From Lampris incognitus (lineage: Eukaryota > Chordata > Actinopteri > Lampriformes > Lampridae): DNA of 64,000 bases. Below are positions 47,501-61,961 of the stretch, one piece after another. Made by a program: the position numbers and the translations under genes. Every line of letters begins with the position of its first letter. The first letter of the stretch is position 1. The notes beneath the pieces were generated by a model. That model saw only the letters and a list, made by a program, of their open reading frames with translations, had not been told where the DNA came from and made no database searches. The stretch is from positions 58,348,350 to 58,412,349 of the forward strand of contig NC_079219.1 in assembly GCF_029633865.1 (NCBI RefSeq), in the 5' to 3' direction.

Positions 47501-50500
47501 AGCAATTTCTCGCATGGAATAGCCTTCATTTCTAAGAACAAGAATAGACTGTCGAGTTTCAGATGAAAGTTCTCTTTTTCTGGCCATTTTGAGCGTTTAA
47601 TTGACCCCACAAATGTGATGCTCCAGAAACTCAATCTGCTCAAAGAAGTGCCCATCCAACCAATCCAACTTGTGGGAGCTGCTTCTGGAAGCGTGGGGTG
47701 CAATTTCTCCAGATTACCTCAACAAATTAACAGCTAGAATGCCAAAGGTCTGCAATGCTGTAATTGCTGCAAATGGAGGATTCTTTGACGAAAGCAAAGT
47801 TTGATGTAAAAAAATCTTATTTCAAATACAAATCATTATTTCTAACCTTGTCAATGTCTTGACTCTATTTTCTATTCATTTCACAACATATGGTGGTGAA
47901 TAAGTGTGACTTTTCATGGAAAACACAAAATTGTTTGGGTGATCCCAAACTTTTGAACGGTAGTGTACGTTTCAAGTAACGACACTGAAATCCAAGGGCA
48001 GTACAGTGGCCCGGTAGTTAGCGCTGTCGCCTCACAGCAAGATGGTCCTGGGTTCGAACCCCGGGGCTGTCCAACCTTGGGGGTCATCCCAGGTCGTCCT
48101 CTGTGTGGAGTTTACATGTTCCACCCGTGTCCGCGGTGGGTTTTCTCCGGGTGCTCCAGTTTCCCCCACCATCAAAAAGACATGCATGTTAGGGTTAATA
48201 TACCTGTCTGTACCCCTGAGCAAGGCACGGCAAGACGAGCTGGAGTTGGTCCCTGGGCGCTGCACGGCAGCTGCCCCCTGCTCCTAGCTACACAGCTAGG
48301 ACGGGTTCAATGCAGAGAATGAAGCTCCCCATGGGGATCAATAAAGTATATCAAACATCAAAATCAAAGTTGGACTTCTTTGTTGGACTGTTACTTTATT
48401 TTATCCATCTTATTTTGTTTTCTTTTAATGACTGTTAACTGTGGATGTATGGTGTTGGGTTTTTTTTTATGCTTTGCGTTAATTAGCAGCTGCGAGACAA
48501 GTTTCCCATGAAGAAGTCTCGTGTGTTTCTGAACCTACTGAGTTCCATTTCAAACCAGCATAATTGGCTTCTCCCCTGTATGTCAGGAGTTTTTTTTTAT
48601 TTCATTCATCTTTGATCTTACTGAATTGTATTACAATTTTAATTAAACATTGAAATCTCATAGGACTACTGGATTGTGATTTATGATTTTTGGCAACATG
48701 ACTACAATTCTCACTAAGCAAGTTCTCTCTGTCCTCTACTCTGTCTTGCTCTCTCTGTGTCAAGATAAAAAACAACAACTATAATGCTACCTTTTTCACT
48801 TCATTCATATTGGGAAAAGTCATTTAGTCACAAGTCTCAACTCAGCCAAGAGTCACAACTGTTCAAGTCCAAGTCAAGTCAATTGAAAATGTTTTTACTT
48901 ATTTTTAAGTTGAATCTGATGTCATCAAGTGTATGACTCGAGTTGAAGTCACAGTGACTTCAGCCCACTTCTCTGATAACAACTCAAAGTTAGCAACATG
49001 CAAAAATGCAAACTCTCAAATGTTTTGCAGAAAAAGCAAACAAGGCGTTATTGCTCACCTGCATCATGAGGCCATTCTTGGTGGGCATCTTCGACAGAGA
49101 CCCCTGTTCCTTGACATCAGAGGAATGGCATGATGGAAACAGCGGGCTCTGTATGCCACGCCTCTCCTCCTGAGGTGACAGCTTAACTTGGGAATCCTGG
49201 ACCACGCTCTTTTCAGAATTATCGGAGACGCCGTCTATGTCCTCCTTCAGCTCCACCCTGCTCCCCTCAGACAGGGAAGAGCTACAGGTCTCCTCGCTTT
49301 TATTGCCGTCTCCGGCCTCACATGGCCTTGGCTCAGGTGTTTTCTTCAAAGACTCCAGCAGCTCCAGGTTCCCCAGGAAGAGGCCACCTAGTGTGTCTTC
49401 CTCGTCCCCAGATATGCAGCACAGTTGTTCCAGTTTTTCGAAATCCTCCAAGGGCTCCTCATCCAAATCCTTCCACTCAGAGATCAGCAGTTCTGGGAGG
49501 GAGTTGAGGGGATGCTGGGGTGGAGAAGGGGTCACTGGAGATAGCTTCTGGAGCAGGCTATTTTGGGCATCCTGATTCACCAAGTTGGACGTGAGCTCAC
49601 TCTCACTTTGTGATGTTACAGGTGAGAGGCTCAGATTGGCTGAGATGCCTTTGCTCTGAGTTGTAGTGGTTGTAGCCAGCAGCAACTTTTTCAGGGGGGG
49701 CTCTGCGACATCTGCGTCGGGAGATGGGGAAATATACGGCTGTGTCTCGGTGCTGGTGGTAAACTCTTCCAGATTCATGTGACTAATAAACTCCTCTGCT
49801 TCTACGACGGATGGCGGCGGACTGGGAAAGGAGTCGTCCAAACTCTCCAGCTTATCGTCTTGCACATCAAGGTCTATGCTGGGGGGAGGACTCGGAAAAT
49901 CGACCGAGCTGAAATTGTCTAACTGGGGATAAGAATCAGCTACATCCTCCTGCACCATCAACGCAATATCCGTAGGGCAACATAGTGTGTCAGGTGGAAG
50001 AGACATGTCTCTGTAATCTACCCCTATGTTCATAATGCTTATTCTCTGTTCTCTGTCCTGCCTCAAAAGCTGTTGATTCTTTTCAGTTTCAGAATCTGCG
50101 ACTGGTTCAATATTCTGTGGGTCTGAACATTCTGAATGAAGAGTATCGTCAATGCAAACTGGTATAATTGAGCTAATATTTTCTAATGTGTGAGTGACAC
50201 AGTTCTCTAAATTAGAGCCCTTTTCTTCTTCTTCAACAACAACACCTTTTCCGGTGTCACAGAGATGATTATGAGGCCACCTGTTAAAGTTCTGGTTCTC
50301 CTCCTCTTCCACAAGATCTAGCTGACTTTCATTGTTCCTGACTGCATCTGCGTGTGGTGAAGTTTGCTTTTTTGCCTCGCCGAACATCTCCTCTTCTGGG
50401 TTTTCCACATTATCTACTTCGATTTCTGAATTTCCAAATTTTGGAGCTCGGTTGTAATCATCAATGTCCTCAAGATTCTCAACATTTTCCTCCTGCCGGA

Positions 50501-53500
50501 TGTTGAAACCATGGATTGACTGTTGGACATCAACACCTCTGGGATCCCACGTCGCCTCAACCTCGTGAAGGTGAGCTTCTCCCTGGGTCTCATCATTGCA
50601 GGTTTCCTCACAGTGCTCCCGGACAGCTGGGTGAGGTTCACTTTCTGCAAGTTCGTCATTTTCTTCAGTCTCCCAGAACTCCCTGCCTACGACGAGCCGC
50701 TCTCCCACCTCCCATGCCTTACCACTGAATCCTGAGAAGAATTCAGATCTAAGCTCTCTATCTTGGGTCCTATTTTCTGCAGAGGCCCATTGGTCATTTT
50801 CCTCAGGCCACAAGTGCAGGTCTCCTTGTGTAAAGCGATGGCAGTCAAACTCTCCCCTGACCACTGCTCCACCTGGGCTCTCCTCCTCCTCTTCCAAACT
50901 ATTCCATAGATCTTTAGTTTGCAACTCCAGGCTCTCAGCAGATTCCTCTGCCGCATCAGTTTTTGTGTTCATCCCTTGCTGGTCTTCTCTCGCCACCTCT
51001 CTCTGGGGTGATTTCTCCTTCATGGCGTTGCTTAACTCTCCGGCGGCAAGCTGTGTCTCTGTCTCTGAAATTACTTTGGCAATGCTGCCTTTACTATCTT
51101 CAGAATAACGCAGGTTTCTCAGACCCAGCTCATTGGCGTCTGCATGCTCAAGCTCAAGACCAGACCTCTCTTTAAAGCTCTTGGACTCCTCAACACCTCC
51201 CTCTGCCCAAAAGACTTGGGTCAGACCGCCTGTTTTATCATCTGTGCACTCGCCATTGTTCAGCTCCTGCAGTGATGGGGTGTTATCACTGGGTTTGTCA
51301 TCACTGGGTTGAATGCCATAGCACCTAGATAACCTGGACTCATTGTTGGCAAGACGGGATGGTGTCGTAGCTTCCATGCTGTCCTTTCCAGAGTAGGAGG
51401 CAGGTCGTACAGATAGGTCATCATCTGTCTGTGCTGTATTTGTGTATTCAGTGTTGCTGGGTCTTAATATGCAATCATTTGACTGACTGCCAAATACAGA
51501 TCCGTTCAAACTGTCTGTCTCGGTGAACCTATTAGAATGTAGCTTTAGGTCACTCCCTGCAGAATCGGTTATCAGTGCATGAGAGATGACACCATCTGTG
51601 TAATGGCTGTCTATCTGGGACCTATCACTGAACGGGAGCCCCTTCAATGGCTCATCCTCTAAATTTGAAAACAACTTAGCAATATAGTCAACACTGCCCT
51701 TGGCCTGGGAAGCATTGGTCAACAGAAGGGGCTCCACCAGCCCCTTTCCAGCAATCTCTCCGCAGTTGCTCTGACATACACCTGAATTTTCTCTCTGCAC
51801 AGACTCTAGCCTGTCATTCACAATGTCCATTTCATAACTAATGTGAGAGATATCGTTCTCAGGAGTATTTTGACATGAAACCCTGGTTTCCTCACAGGTT
51901 TTATTGGCCTCTCTCGCATCAGAGTCAGCTTTGTCATCTGAAATGTTTACATGTTCTTTCAAAGGGCTCCTTGCCCACAGCTCTCCTTCTTCTTCTACCT
52001 CAGTTTTTTCTTCAATACCAGTCAGTATCCCCCTATCTCCCCCTCGTCCACTGCCGGGCCTGGAGGTGCTGAGTACGTCACCGCCCCTCCTGTTAACCCC
52101 CTCCCCTTCCCAGTCACTGTCTGAGAAATAGGCAGAGTCTCTATGGGGTGTCTCATTTCCCAGAGCCCTCCACCCTCCACCTCCTCCCCCCATCCACGAG
52201 TCACTAGGTGTGAGACAGTCGGCTGAGCTGGAGTTCAGAGGTGACAGGGCTGAGTCCGTGGGGGTGACAAGAGACAGATCAGAGGATGGGTCCCATTCTG
52301 GGGTGGTGGGTGTGGCAGCAGGAGTGTCCATTCTTATGGAGTGGCGATAGTCTTTTCCTTGGCCGCCGTCACTTTGTCTCTCTGAATGTTCTCTCCCGGT
52401 CTCCATACAGCTTTCAAAATTATTTTGAGTGCCGACACTTTTACAGCTATCAAAATGATCTTCTGTCTGGTTTTTAGACTCTGCTGAAGGAGTTTCAACT
52501 GTATGGGATTCCTCTATCTCAGATTCAAGTGAATTGTTAAGAGTCTTCCCCCAAGTTTGGTCCCCTGCCCCAGTGGCGTCGGCCTGCTGGTCATCTTTTG
52601 TTACCTCATCAGTTCCACTGCCGTTGGCCCTTTGACCGCTGCTGTCATTCTCATTTGTAATGTTTGATTTGTTGTCACGCAGAAGCACAGTGTTGTATTC
52701 ATCAGTGGTGTCAGCGGTCTCACTCAGAGACTCTGCTGAGATCTCCCCGTCACTTTGTTCTCCTCTGGCGGGTAAGGAAGGTCCTTCTGAACTGTCCTCT
52801 TCTTCTTGTTTCTGACATGTCAGTGTCTGGTTAAACAAAAGGCCGTTTTTTGGCATGATCTCTGAAAACACAAACTCACCAGGTTGGCATTGAGGGTCCA
52901 AGTGGGACTTGGTGTCAACAGTGCCCCCCACTGTCTGTGAATCATTGTGTCCTTGGCCTTCATGTTGAACAGGTTGATTGTTTGATCCTATATGTAGGAT
53001 TGGGATCTCAGGTCTCTTGGTGACTTTTATCTCACTCTTTTTAGCACGTTTGGTCACTTGGGCATAGATGGCCTCTGTTTGTGTGTCATCTTTTCCTTTG
53101 TTTGATGCACGTATTGAGCTTTCGGATTGAAATCTGATGGTCTGAGTAGAGTCAGGGTCGATGCATATGGACTCATACTCAGGTGACATGGGGGTAGGTG
53201 AGTAAGATTTGACTTCATTCTTGTTGGCAGCGGCTTTCTGTCTCGATATGATTTCTGTCAGAAAGGTCTCCGCTGACTGGATCTCCTTCAGAAACTCCTC
53301 TCTTGTCATCTCTGTTTTCCGGGGTTCCTTCTCAGACTCCTGAGTTTCAGGTTCCTTCACCCCAATCGTGATCTCTGAGAGGAGGGAGCGAGATCTCCGT
53401 ATGCCTTTGGAGTAGGCCTCCTCTGCCTCATTGTAGGAGGGGAGGCCAGTGGTGTAGACATACGGCCGCAATCTGGATCCTGCAGGATGGAGGTATTTTA

Positions 53501-56500
53501 CCGGGTCTCTCTCTGGTTCTCCCTCTGGATCTGTGTCAATCTCTGTGAGAAAAAGTTCTCTCTGGAAAGATCCTTTGGTGACAGTATCCCCCTCCTCTTT
53601 CCCTCCAGCTCTGCTGCTTTGTTTCTCTGCCCCCCATGGCTTCCCCACCGAACCCAGCTCCGTGACCAGAGACTGGGACCGGCGCATCCCTCTCTTGGGC
53701 AACAGGAAGTTTCCCCACCTCTCTCCATCACCTTTCTCCTCCTTCTCTCCTTCCAGGGAGGCCCTCTCCACCTCAGACGTGGCTTCACTAGACTCCGCCA
53801 CACTACATATCTCTGTCAGAAACAGATGCATGGGAGACTTTTTGGAGGTGGCCACACGCTCTGCATCCTCCTTCCAAATGGCAGGGAGGATGGTGGCAAG
53901 GCGAGACTGGGTCCTCTTCATCCCCCTGGAGAAGAGTTCCGCAGTGGCTGGGTCCACATCTTCTGACAGGCTGGAGTGGGTGACTGTGGTGCCTCCAGCG
54001 GTTTTCTCAGGTGACATGAAGGGGGAGTCATCCTCATCAGAGTAGGTGGGACTGGATGAGGAGTTCCTTTCAACCTGGGGTGCTGTGGACTGGGAGCGCG
54101 GCAGGTTACGGTAGACAGGGCGTAAGGGATTCTCACGCCGCACAGGCGTGAGAAAGTCAAAGTCTTTTGCGCGGGGGCGAGAGCTCTCCTTGGAGTTGTG
54201 CAAGGAGATGGCGTGCTGCACGCCGCCATCACCATCAGGGCGGTCACAGGATAGTGGGTCTCTTTGAGCCATCAATAGTATTTTTCCATACTTTGAGTAC
54301 GAGTCTGCTGCACTATAGCTGGTGTAACCTCTCTGGGATTTACAGTGGGGTGGAAGAGGGGGTGGACACATCTGTGGTGGGGGGTAGATTGGGTGGCTGG
54401 ATGGGGGCAAAGAGGGGGAGAGGGACGGGGACGGGGGCAAAGTCTGGCGGGGCCGGTGGAGCCCCAAAGGATCAAAGGTGGAGGGAGGGCAGCTGCTCAT
54501 ACTGAGAGGGTCTGTCTCTACTTTTCCACAGACAGTGTAATGGGGCAGGCCTCTGAGATACCCCAGCGGCGGCGGGGCAGGGAGGGGGCGTGAGTGGAGG
54601 CGGGTGGCTGATGACATGGACATAGAGCGTGGCTTGGGAGGGAGGACTGGGGCCTGGGAACTGGTGGAGGACAGTTTATCTGCCTCGCTGCTTTTCGTTT
54701 TTTCCTCCTCCACATCATCGCCTAGGTCAACCACGGAAAAGTCAGTAATCCTGCTCGAGGTGTCTCTGAACTCTGCCACACCCGTGTTGGGCACCTGGAG
54801 CTGGACTTCACTCGATCTGACCGTCTGGATGCTCTTCCCAACCGGGCCGCTGCTCTCCTCAGACGGCATGTACGGGACTCGCTCTTTTCCCAACATTCCA
54901 CTGCGGATCTCCACCAGCTCCAGGTCTCCCGGGCACATCAAATCTGAACAAAAGGAAGATTTTGTTCTTCCTTTCAGTGTGGGCGACTTATCCTGGGGGG
55001 TGTGCTCCTCTAATCTAATGTAGTACTCACTTGCGAGGGAGGGGCTGCGAGCGCTTATCACCGGGACGACAGTGGGCGTGTCCAGGGACTGCCTGTGGTT
55101 GTGGTTTGCAGCAGGGATTGGCTGTGGAGGAGGAAGCGGTTTGTAGCCCCGCCTTGCATGGGCCTTTTCCCAGAAATACTCAAAGTTCAGCCCTTTGCTC
55201 GTTTCAGTGACTGTGAGGATGTCATCCAGCTCTGACGAGGATGGGGTGATGCAGTTCCCCACAGGGTCCAGCAGGGGGTAGGAGTGGTCTCTGCCGTCCC
55301 TGCCATACTCCCTCTCTCTCTGTCGCTCGCTTGCTGCAGCCTGGAAGGCAGGCGGACGGAGGGAGTCCCAACGTCTCTCAAACGACTCCTCGCTCTCCCC
55401 TCTCCTGGTTCTGCCCTCCTCATACTCCTCATCCTCCTCATCCTCTTCCCCGACACTCCCCCTGGCAATTCCTTGCTCAGCAGCCAAGAGAGAGGAGAGC
55501 AGGAGGAACACTTCGGCCACGGTGGGGCGTTGAGACGGAGGTAGCCAGCAAGACTGCATGATCTCATACCTGGGTAAAGGAGAACGGTATGGGGAAATTA
55601 AAATAAAAAAAGAGAAGAAAGGATTATGGATGACATCATTCTCTGCTTTTAGCCAACCGACCAATAGATCTGTACAATGCACAAGAGCGTGACCACTGAC
55701 CAGTAGTCTGCGTGGGAGAGTTTGAGTCTCGGTTGGGCCAGGGTGATCTGTCTCTCCCTGATGACAAAAGTCAGCACCTCCTCGTCACTCAGGTGTCTGT
55801 GAGGCTGAGAGCCAAACTCAAACAGCTCCCATATCACCACCCCCAAGGACCTGGAGGAGAGAAGGGACACACAGAAGGGGGATGAGAGAGCAAACTAGTA
55901 CTGCTTTTGTCGATCAACACCTAGCTTATTGTAACCCAGGCTCTCTTTTTGTCTTAACAGCAAAACCCTCCTTAATGAGCTGAACCACTGACGACCAAGT
56001 CGGCACGTGTAAGAAGCAGCCACACTGATGATTTGATAACGTGATAAATATTGAAGTGATCTTGTGTAGTTGTGTGAGAGGACGAGAACGATGAAGGTCA
56101 CCGTACTTAACGTACGTGGCCAACAAACACAAACTATTTTGCATTTTTAAGGTGACGGGCGTCCCGCTCTCAACTGCATTTTATATTTACGCCCACACTT
56201 CTCCCGCTACTGTACTAATTTTTCCACTAGCTGAGAGTAAATAGCGGAATGTGCTTGCTGGTGCATTCGACTAAATGCATCAAAATGACAAAACTGTGTC
56301 CACATATTCAAGAAAACTGGAGAAAAAGCCTTGAAGAACCGAATCTGACCTTCAGTGGGAAGCTGAAGTTTGATCCAATTTGACAATTTTTGGGACTCCA
56401 TGAGCCAAATAATAAATAACAAAGGGTTTTGTATCACAAAACTACTGTCCCTACTTATTGTGCAGCAGGTAAAACTGCTGTAAGGGCGTCCGGGTAGCGT

Positions 56501-59500
56501 GGCAGTCTGTTCCGTTGCCTGCCAACACGGGGACCGCCGGTTCAAATCCCCATTACCTCTGGCTTGTTTGGGCGTCCCTATAGACATAATTGGCCGTGTC
56601 TGCGGGTGAGAAGCCGGATGTGGGTATGTGTCCTGGTCGCTCCACTAGCGCCTCCTCTGGTCGGTCAGGGCACCTGTTCAGGGGAGGAGGGGGAACTGGG
56701 GGAAATAGCGTGATCCTCCCACACCCTACGTCCACCTGGTGAAACTCCTCACTGTCAGGTGAAAAGAAGCGGCTGGTGACCCCACATGTATCGGAGGAGA
56801 CATGCGGTGGTCTGCAGCCCTCCCCGGATAAGCAGAGGGGGTGGAGCAGAGACCGGGACGGCTCGGGAAAGTGGGGTAATTGGCCGGATACAATTGGGGA
56901 GAAAAAGGCAGGGGGGGGGACCCTGCTGTAACAGATTTCTAGTAAACCTCCGTCTATTTCTGTGTCACAGGCTGATATTTTGTTTGTATACCTATTGGAA
57001 TCTCTAACACACCTTTTTAAGGGTAAAACCAATCTTGTTTTCAGTTCTTGGTCTCAGTTCTTTGTTTGTACATATAGCTCCTAGGATCTCAGAAATATCC
57101 CTGAGAAGATTCCCAAAGAGGCCTTACACCTACTGTGTGAGCTATAGTACTGTAACTGGTGAGCTAGCAGTGTATGTACCATTATATGTTTGCCTTCACA
57201 TTGCATGGAAGTTTGTATAGGTCATTTGTGGTCACGATGCCCCCTTCCTTTATTTTTCTTATGGGTGGGAGGTTGATTGATTTATGTATACCCATACTGA
57301 ATATCTGCTGTTTGGTCTATGTTCTGCATGTCAAAAATCAATAAAAATATATATTTTTTAACATTTTTTGCCCCTTTGTCTCCCCAGTTGTACTTTTTGG
57401 CCAATTACCCCACTCCTCCGAGCCGTCCTGGTCTCTGCTCCACCCCCCCTGCTGATCCGGGGAGGGCTGCAGACCACCACATGCCTCCTCCCATACATGT
57501 GGAGTCACGAGCCGCTACTTTTCACCTGACAGTGAGGGGTTTCACCAGGGGGACGTAGAGCGTGGGAGGAGCACGCTATTCCCCCCAGTTCCCCCTCCCC
57601 TCTGAACAGGTGCCCCGACCGACCACAGGAGGCGCTAGTGCAGCGACCAGGACACATACCCACATCTGGCTTCTCACCTGCAGACAAAGCCAATTGTGTC
57701 TGTAGGGACGCCCGACCATGTCAGAGGTAACATGGGGATTCGAACCGGCGATCCCAGTGTTGGCAGGCAACGGAATAGACCGCCACGCCACCTGGATGCC
57801 TGAAAGTAGTTTTAAAAGTGACAAAGTGGACTCTACAGAACATTTCATACCATGTGCGGATATAGCCTCATTTGATATTTTTTTATTTTGATATACTCTA
57901 CTGATCCCTGTAGGAAAATGACGCTCTGCATTTAACCCATCCTAGCTGTGTAGCTAGGAGCAGTGGGCCGCCGCCGTGCAGCGCCCCCCCCGGGGACCAA
58001 CTCCAGTTCGTCTCGCCACTGCCTCGGTCAGGGGCACAGACAGGAGTATTAACCCGAACATGCATGTCTTTTTTGATGGTGGGGGAAACCGGAGCACCCG
58101 GAGAAAATCCACCACAGACACGGAGAGAACATGCAAACTCCACACAGAGGACGACCTGGGATCACCCCCCAAGGCTGGACAACCCCGGGGTTCGAACCCA
58201 GGACCTTCTTGCTGTGAGGCGACAGCGCTGACCACTGGACCACCGTGCCGATATTCTCCTTCCATGATCTACATACATGCATAGAACATCTCATCCACTT
58301 ATGGCTTTCATTCCCAAGGGAATTAGGGAAAAGACTTGTCACTATGTTGAGGCGTGACGGTTTTACAACATACCACACGTTGCTGGTCTTGGTTTGGTCC
58401 GTAACAATGAGCGATCCCCTGTATTCCTCCAGCAGTTCTGGGGCAATCCAGCGCAGTGGGATCCACAGCTTGTCTGGAGTTAGGTAATAGTCATCCTTCA
58501 CAAAGGCACACCGAGAATAATTCATACAGAGTGTTTAGTGAGACATTATTCGGGACTGCTCAAGGAAAGAAACACAATCTTTGTGGCTGCCTAAATGAAA
58601 TACAGGAAAAAAAAGATCTCGCCTACTTTTAGGTTAAGAAAAAATCAATAAGGTTTTATACTGTATGATTTTATGCTTTCGTGGATTACAAGCGCACACG
58701 TACCTTGTAGTGGTTGTGTGACAGGCCGTAGTCTCCTATTCTAACTGTGAGGTCGGAGGTCAGAAGGCAGTTCCTCAGGGCCAGATCACTACAGAGAGAA
58801 GACAAACCCACCTCGACAAATCAGTCACATGGATCGTTGACGTATGCTCTGAGATGTGGTTCAGGCAGGGTAAACCACAACCACAACCCCCTCCTCTTAC
58901 CCCAATATGGGCATGTGTCCTGCCCCTACACTGCCCATCAGCACACTCATATACAGGCATACTCAGAATCAGAAACACTGTCATTTCATTTCATGAACTT
59001 GCGCACATGAACTGAAACGAAACATCGTTTCCCCCAGCCCACAGCAGTGCAACACAAAGACAAAAACACATCCAAAAACTACAAGAACACACACCAAACT
59101 AACACTTAAATCTAAACTAAACAACAACAAAAAAGGCACTGTCCAGGAGAACGAACGCCAGCCAGGATGAATGTCGGAACTGCCGGTCTGCATGGGCTAG
59201 CAGTTAGCTTAGCTTGGCCCACTTCCACGTCCTGTCAGACCGCCCTCGGTGTTTCTTCTTCGGGCGCAGCTCCGGTCAGGGCCGTGGTCCTTGGGCCCAC
59301 AGGACGCAGCAGACCAGGCTCCCTCAGCTGATCCAACACCAGCTCTCCCAGCCAGACACCTTCAACACACCTCCCCACACTCCACGTGACAACACTAAAA
59401 CCACAGTCAAGGCTAGGGGAGGCCGCCACCAGACCGCCCTCGGTGTTATCGGAATTGCCGGTCTGTCCTCCAGCGTCCTGTCAGACTGCCCTCGATGTTA

Positions 59501-61917
59501 CCTCTTCGGGCACAGCTCCAAGCAGGGCCGTGGTCCCTGGGCCCACAGGATGCAGCAGACCAAGCTCTCCCAGCTGATCTGACGCCAGCTCTCCCAGCCA
59601 TCAAACGAATGCAAACTTAGACGCAGACGTGGACAAAGACACTGCATCGATGGTATCGGGTGAGGCCGCCACAAACGTGAATTCGCACCACCATCTTCCC
59701 ACACCGGTACTGGGTGAGGCCGCCGCAAACGTGAATTCGCACCACCATCTTCCCACACCGGAAGGGGAAGCATAATAATGTACATACATGCACTGACCTT
59801 ACCCAGTCAGGGTTTGTGTTGACCCTCTAAATTCACTATCATTCTATGTACAGAGAAATGTCTTATTCTTGTGTAATATGCATGGCATTGCATTTTTTTG
59901 TATGAAATGTGGTATACATATTAAGTTTGAGTGATTGATTGGTTGATTGATTAATTGCTTGATCAACTGACTAATTGAAGACCTTTTTCTGGAAAATGAA
60001 GATGAGAGATTTATGTGGACTGACCTGTGGATGTAGTTGTTTTCATGAAGATGCAGCAGGCCTGAGGTGATCTCGAAAGCCATTCGCTGAAGGGTCAACA
60101 GATCCCGGGTAAGCAGGTCAGGGGTCATCCCATCCGACTTCCGCTGAGCCCGAAGGTACCGCTTCAGGTCACCCTAGTTGTACATCACAACAATAATAAC
60201 CTGGAACATTCACGGATCAATCCTTGAATGGCTCAAAATATCTTGGCTACGTGGGTAGGTGTCTCGTATTTTGCATTTCAGCCCTCAGCCTTAAATAGAA
60301 GTAGAGATTGCAGCCAGCACTTTACAGGCAGTAATACGCAGGAAGAATAATTTGTGACTTCGGCAGTAAAAAAATGTCCTTTTTCCAGATTTCTTTTCAC
60401 TGTGCGTCCTCAAAAGCAGTAGGAGAATGGGTAATGAGCTGGCAGCCTTTGTGTTAGTGGTTTGTGCTTCAGGAAGGACTAAGAGAGACGAAGCATCGCT
60501 GAACAAATGCAGCTATATCAAGCAGGTAATAGGAGTCTACAAAGATCTCCAATGTTGTCTGTCTGTCTCTGTGATGTTGCCATTGATCTGTCTGGGTCAT
60601 TGATTAGCTTGAGAGAGTCCAATCACATGCTTTTCTCGGTCGGTCACTGATTAAGCAAGCTGAAAGGACGAAAACAAGCAGATCCCACAGCTCAAAAGCA
60701 CATTTCGGTAACAGCGGCGGCCTCAGAAAGCATTATCCAGTACTGACACAGAAAGCCAGAGGACATGGTAGCATGGCCAAACAATACTCTCCATTGCGCC
60801 ATTTCCCTCTGGAGTGCACTGTACCCAATTTTCAGCGTCTCCCTCCCATATGGGGACAGAATTGGTTTCCCCCACTTACCAGCTGACAGAACTCCATAAC
60901 CAGGAGAAAAGGGATGCTTTCGCTGCACTGGCCCAAACACTGGAGGATGTTTGGATGTTGGAGGCTCCTGAAGGTAGAAAGGCAAATAAGAGAGCGTGGA
61001 AAACAAAGAGAGAGCGAGAGAGAGAGCGAGAGAGAGCGAGAGAGAGAGAGAGAGGGAGAGGGAGAGAGCGATAGAGATAGGTAGCTCGATAGAGTGTAAG
61101 TGTGTTTGCGCAAGAGTGTTTGTTTGTGATGTCCAATAATAGTGCTGTTCTAAGGCAAACTACATAAAGTTCCATAACTGTTTACCTAAGATTTGTATAC
61201 GACACATTTAAACACACACAACAGATGTTTACATGGAAAAACACGTTACAACCAATAGCTGATAGTTCCTCTTTTCAGTTCAAAATCAAAATGGCTGCCC
61301 ATGCACTCAATAGTTTCTCCCACCTGTAGGGCTCGGACTCGGCCAGGAACTTCCTCTGCTCCAGAGGACTGGCACTGATCCGAAGCTCCTTCACCACAGC
61401 CTGAGAGGAGCTGCAGTCGCACAGCACCTCAGCCAGGATCACCTGGAGGAGGTGTGCAAGAGGGAGAAAAAAACAAATTAAAAGAAAGAAAGAAATCAAC
61501 ATGATGGAGAAATACTAAGAAGGTGCAGAGGAAGGAAGGTGATGGACAGAATGGAGGTGGAGGGAGCAGGACTTGTTTGAGTTACGACTCGTGCAACCTG
61601 GTTGGGGACCAGTACTAGAGGTTGATAATGATATGACACATGCCTCAATATAGGGCAAGTTACAGTGGGATGGGATATCAGGGGGAACACTCACGTGATA
61701 AATATGGTGACACAGTGGGGTGATTAGAGAATCATCTCACCTTTCCAAACCAGCCGTTTCCTATCTCCTGCAGGTAGTTGAGGGTGTGTCGTTTGAAGCA
61801 CTGAGATTTGGAGTCTACCAGAGTAGAAGGGTGAAAAAGAAATGTGGGTTGAAACAGGTTATTTATGCAGCTTTTTATTTTATAACTCAGGTTTCCCCTC
61901 CGAATATGTGGTAAGTT

Positions 61918-61961
<44 letters not shown>

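Noticed and set aside
47033-47703. Identical 70-115-codon frames ([10 protein letters not shown]...) on both strands
   Set aside because: They are an alternate-frame reading of the duplicated Tc1 arm, not a second gene.
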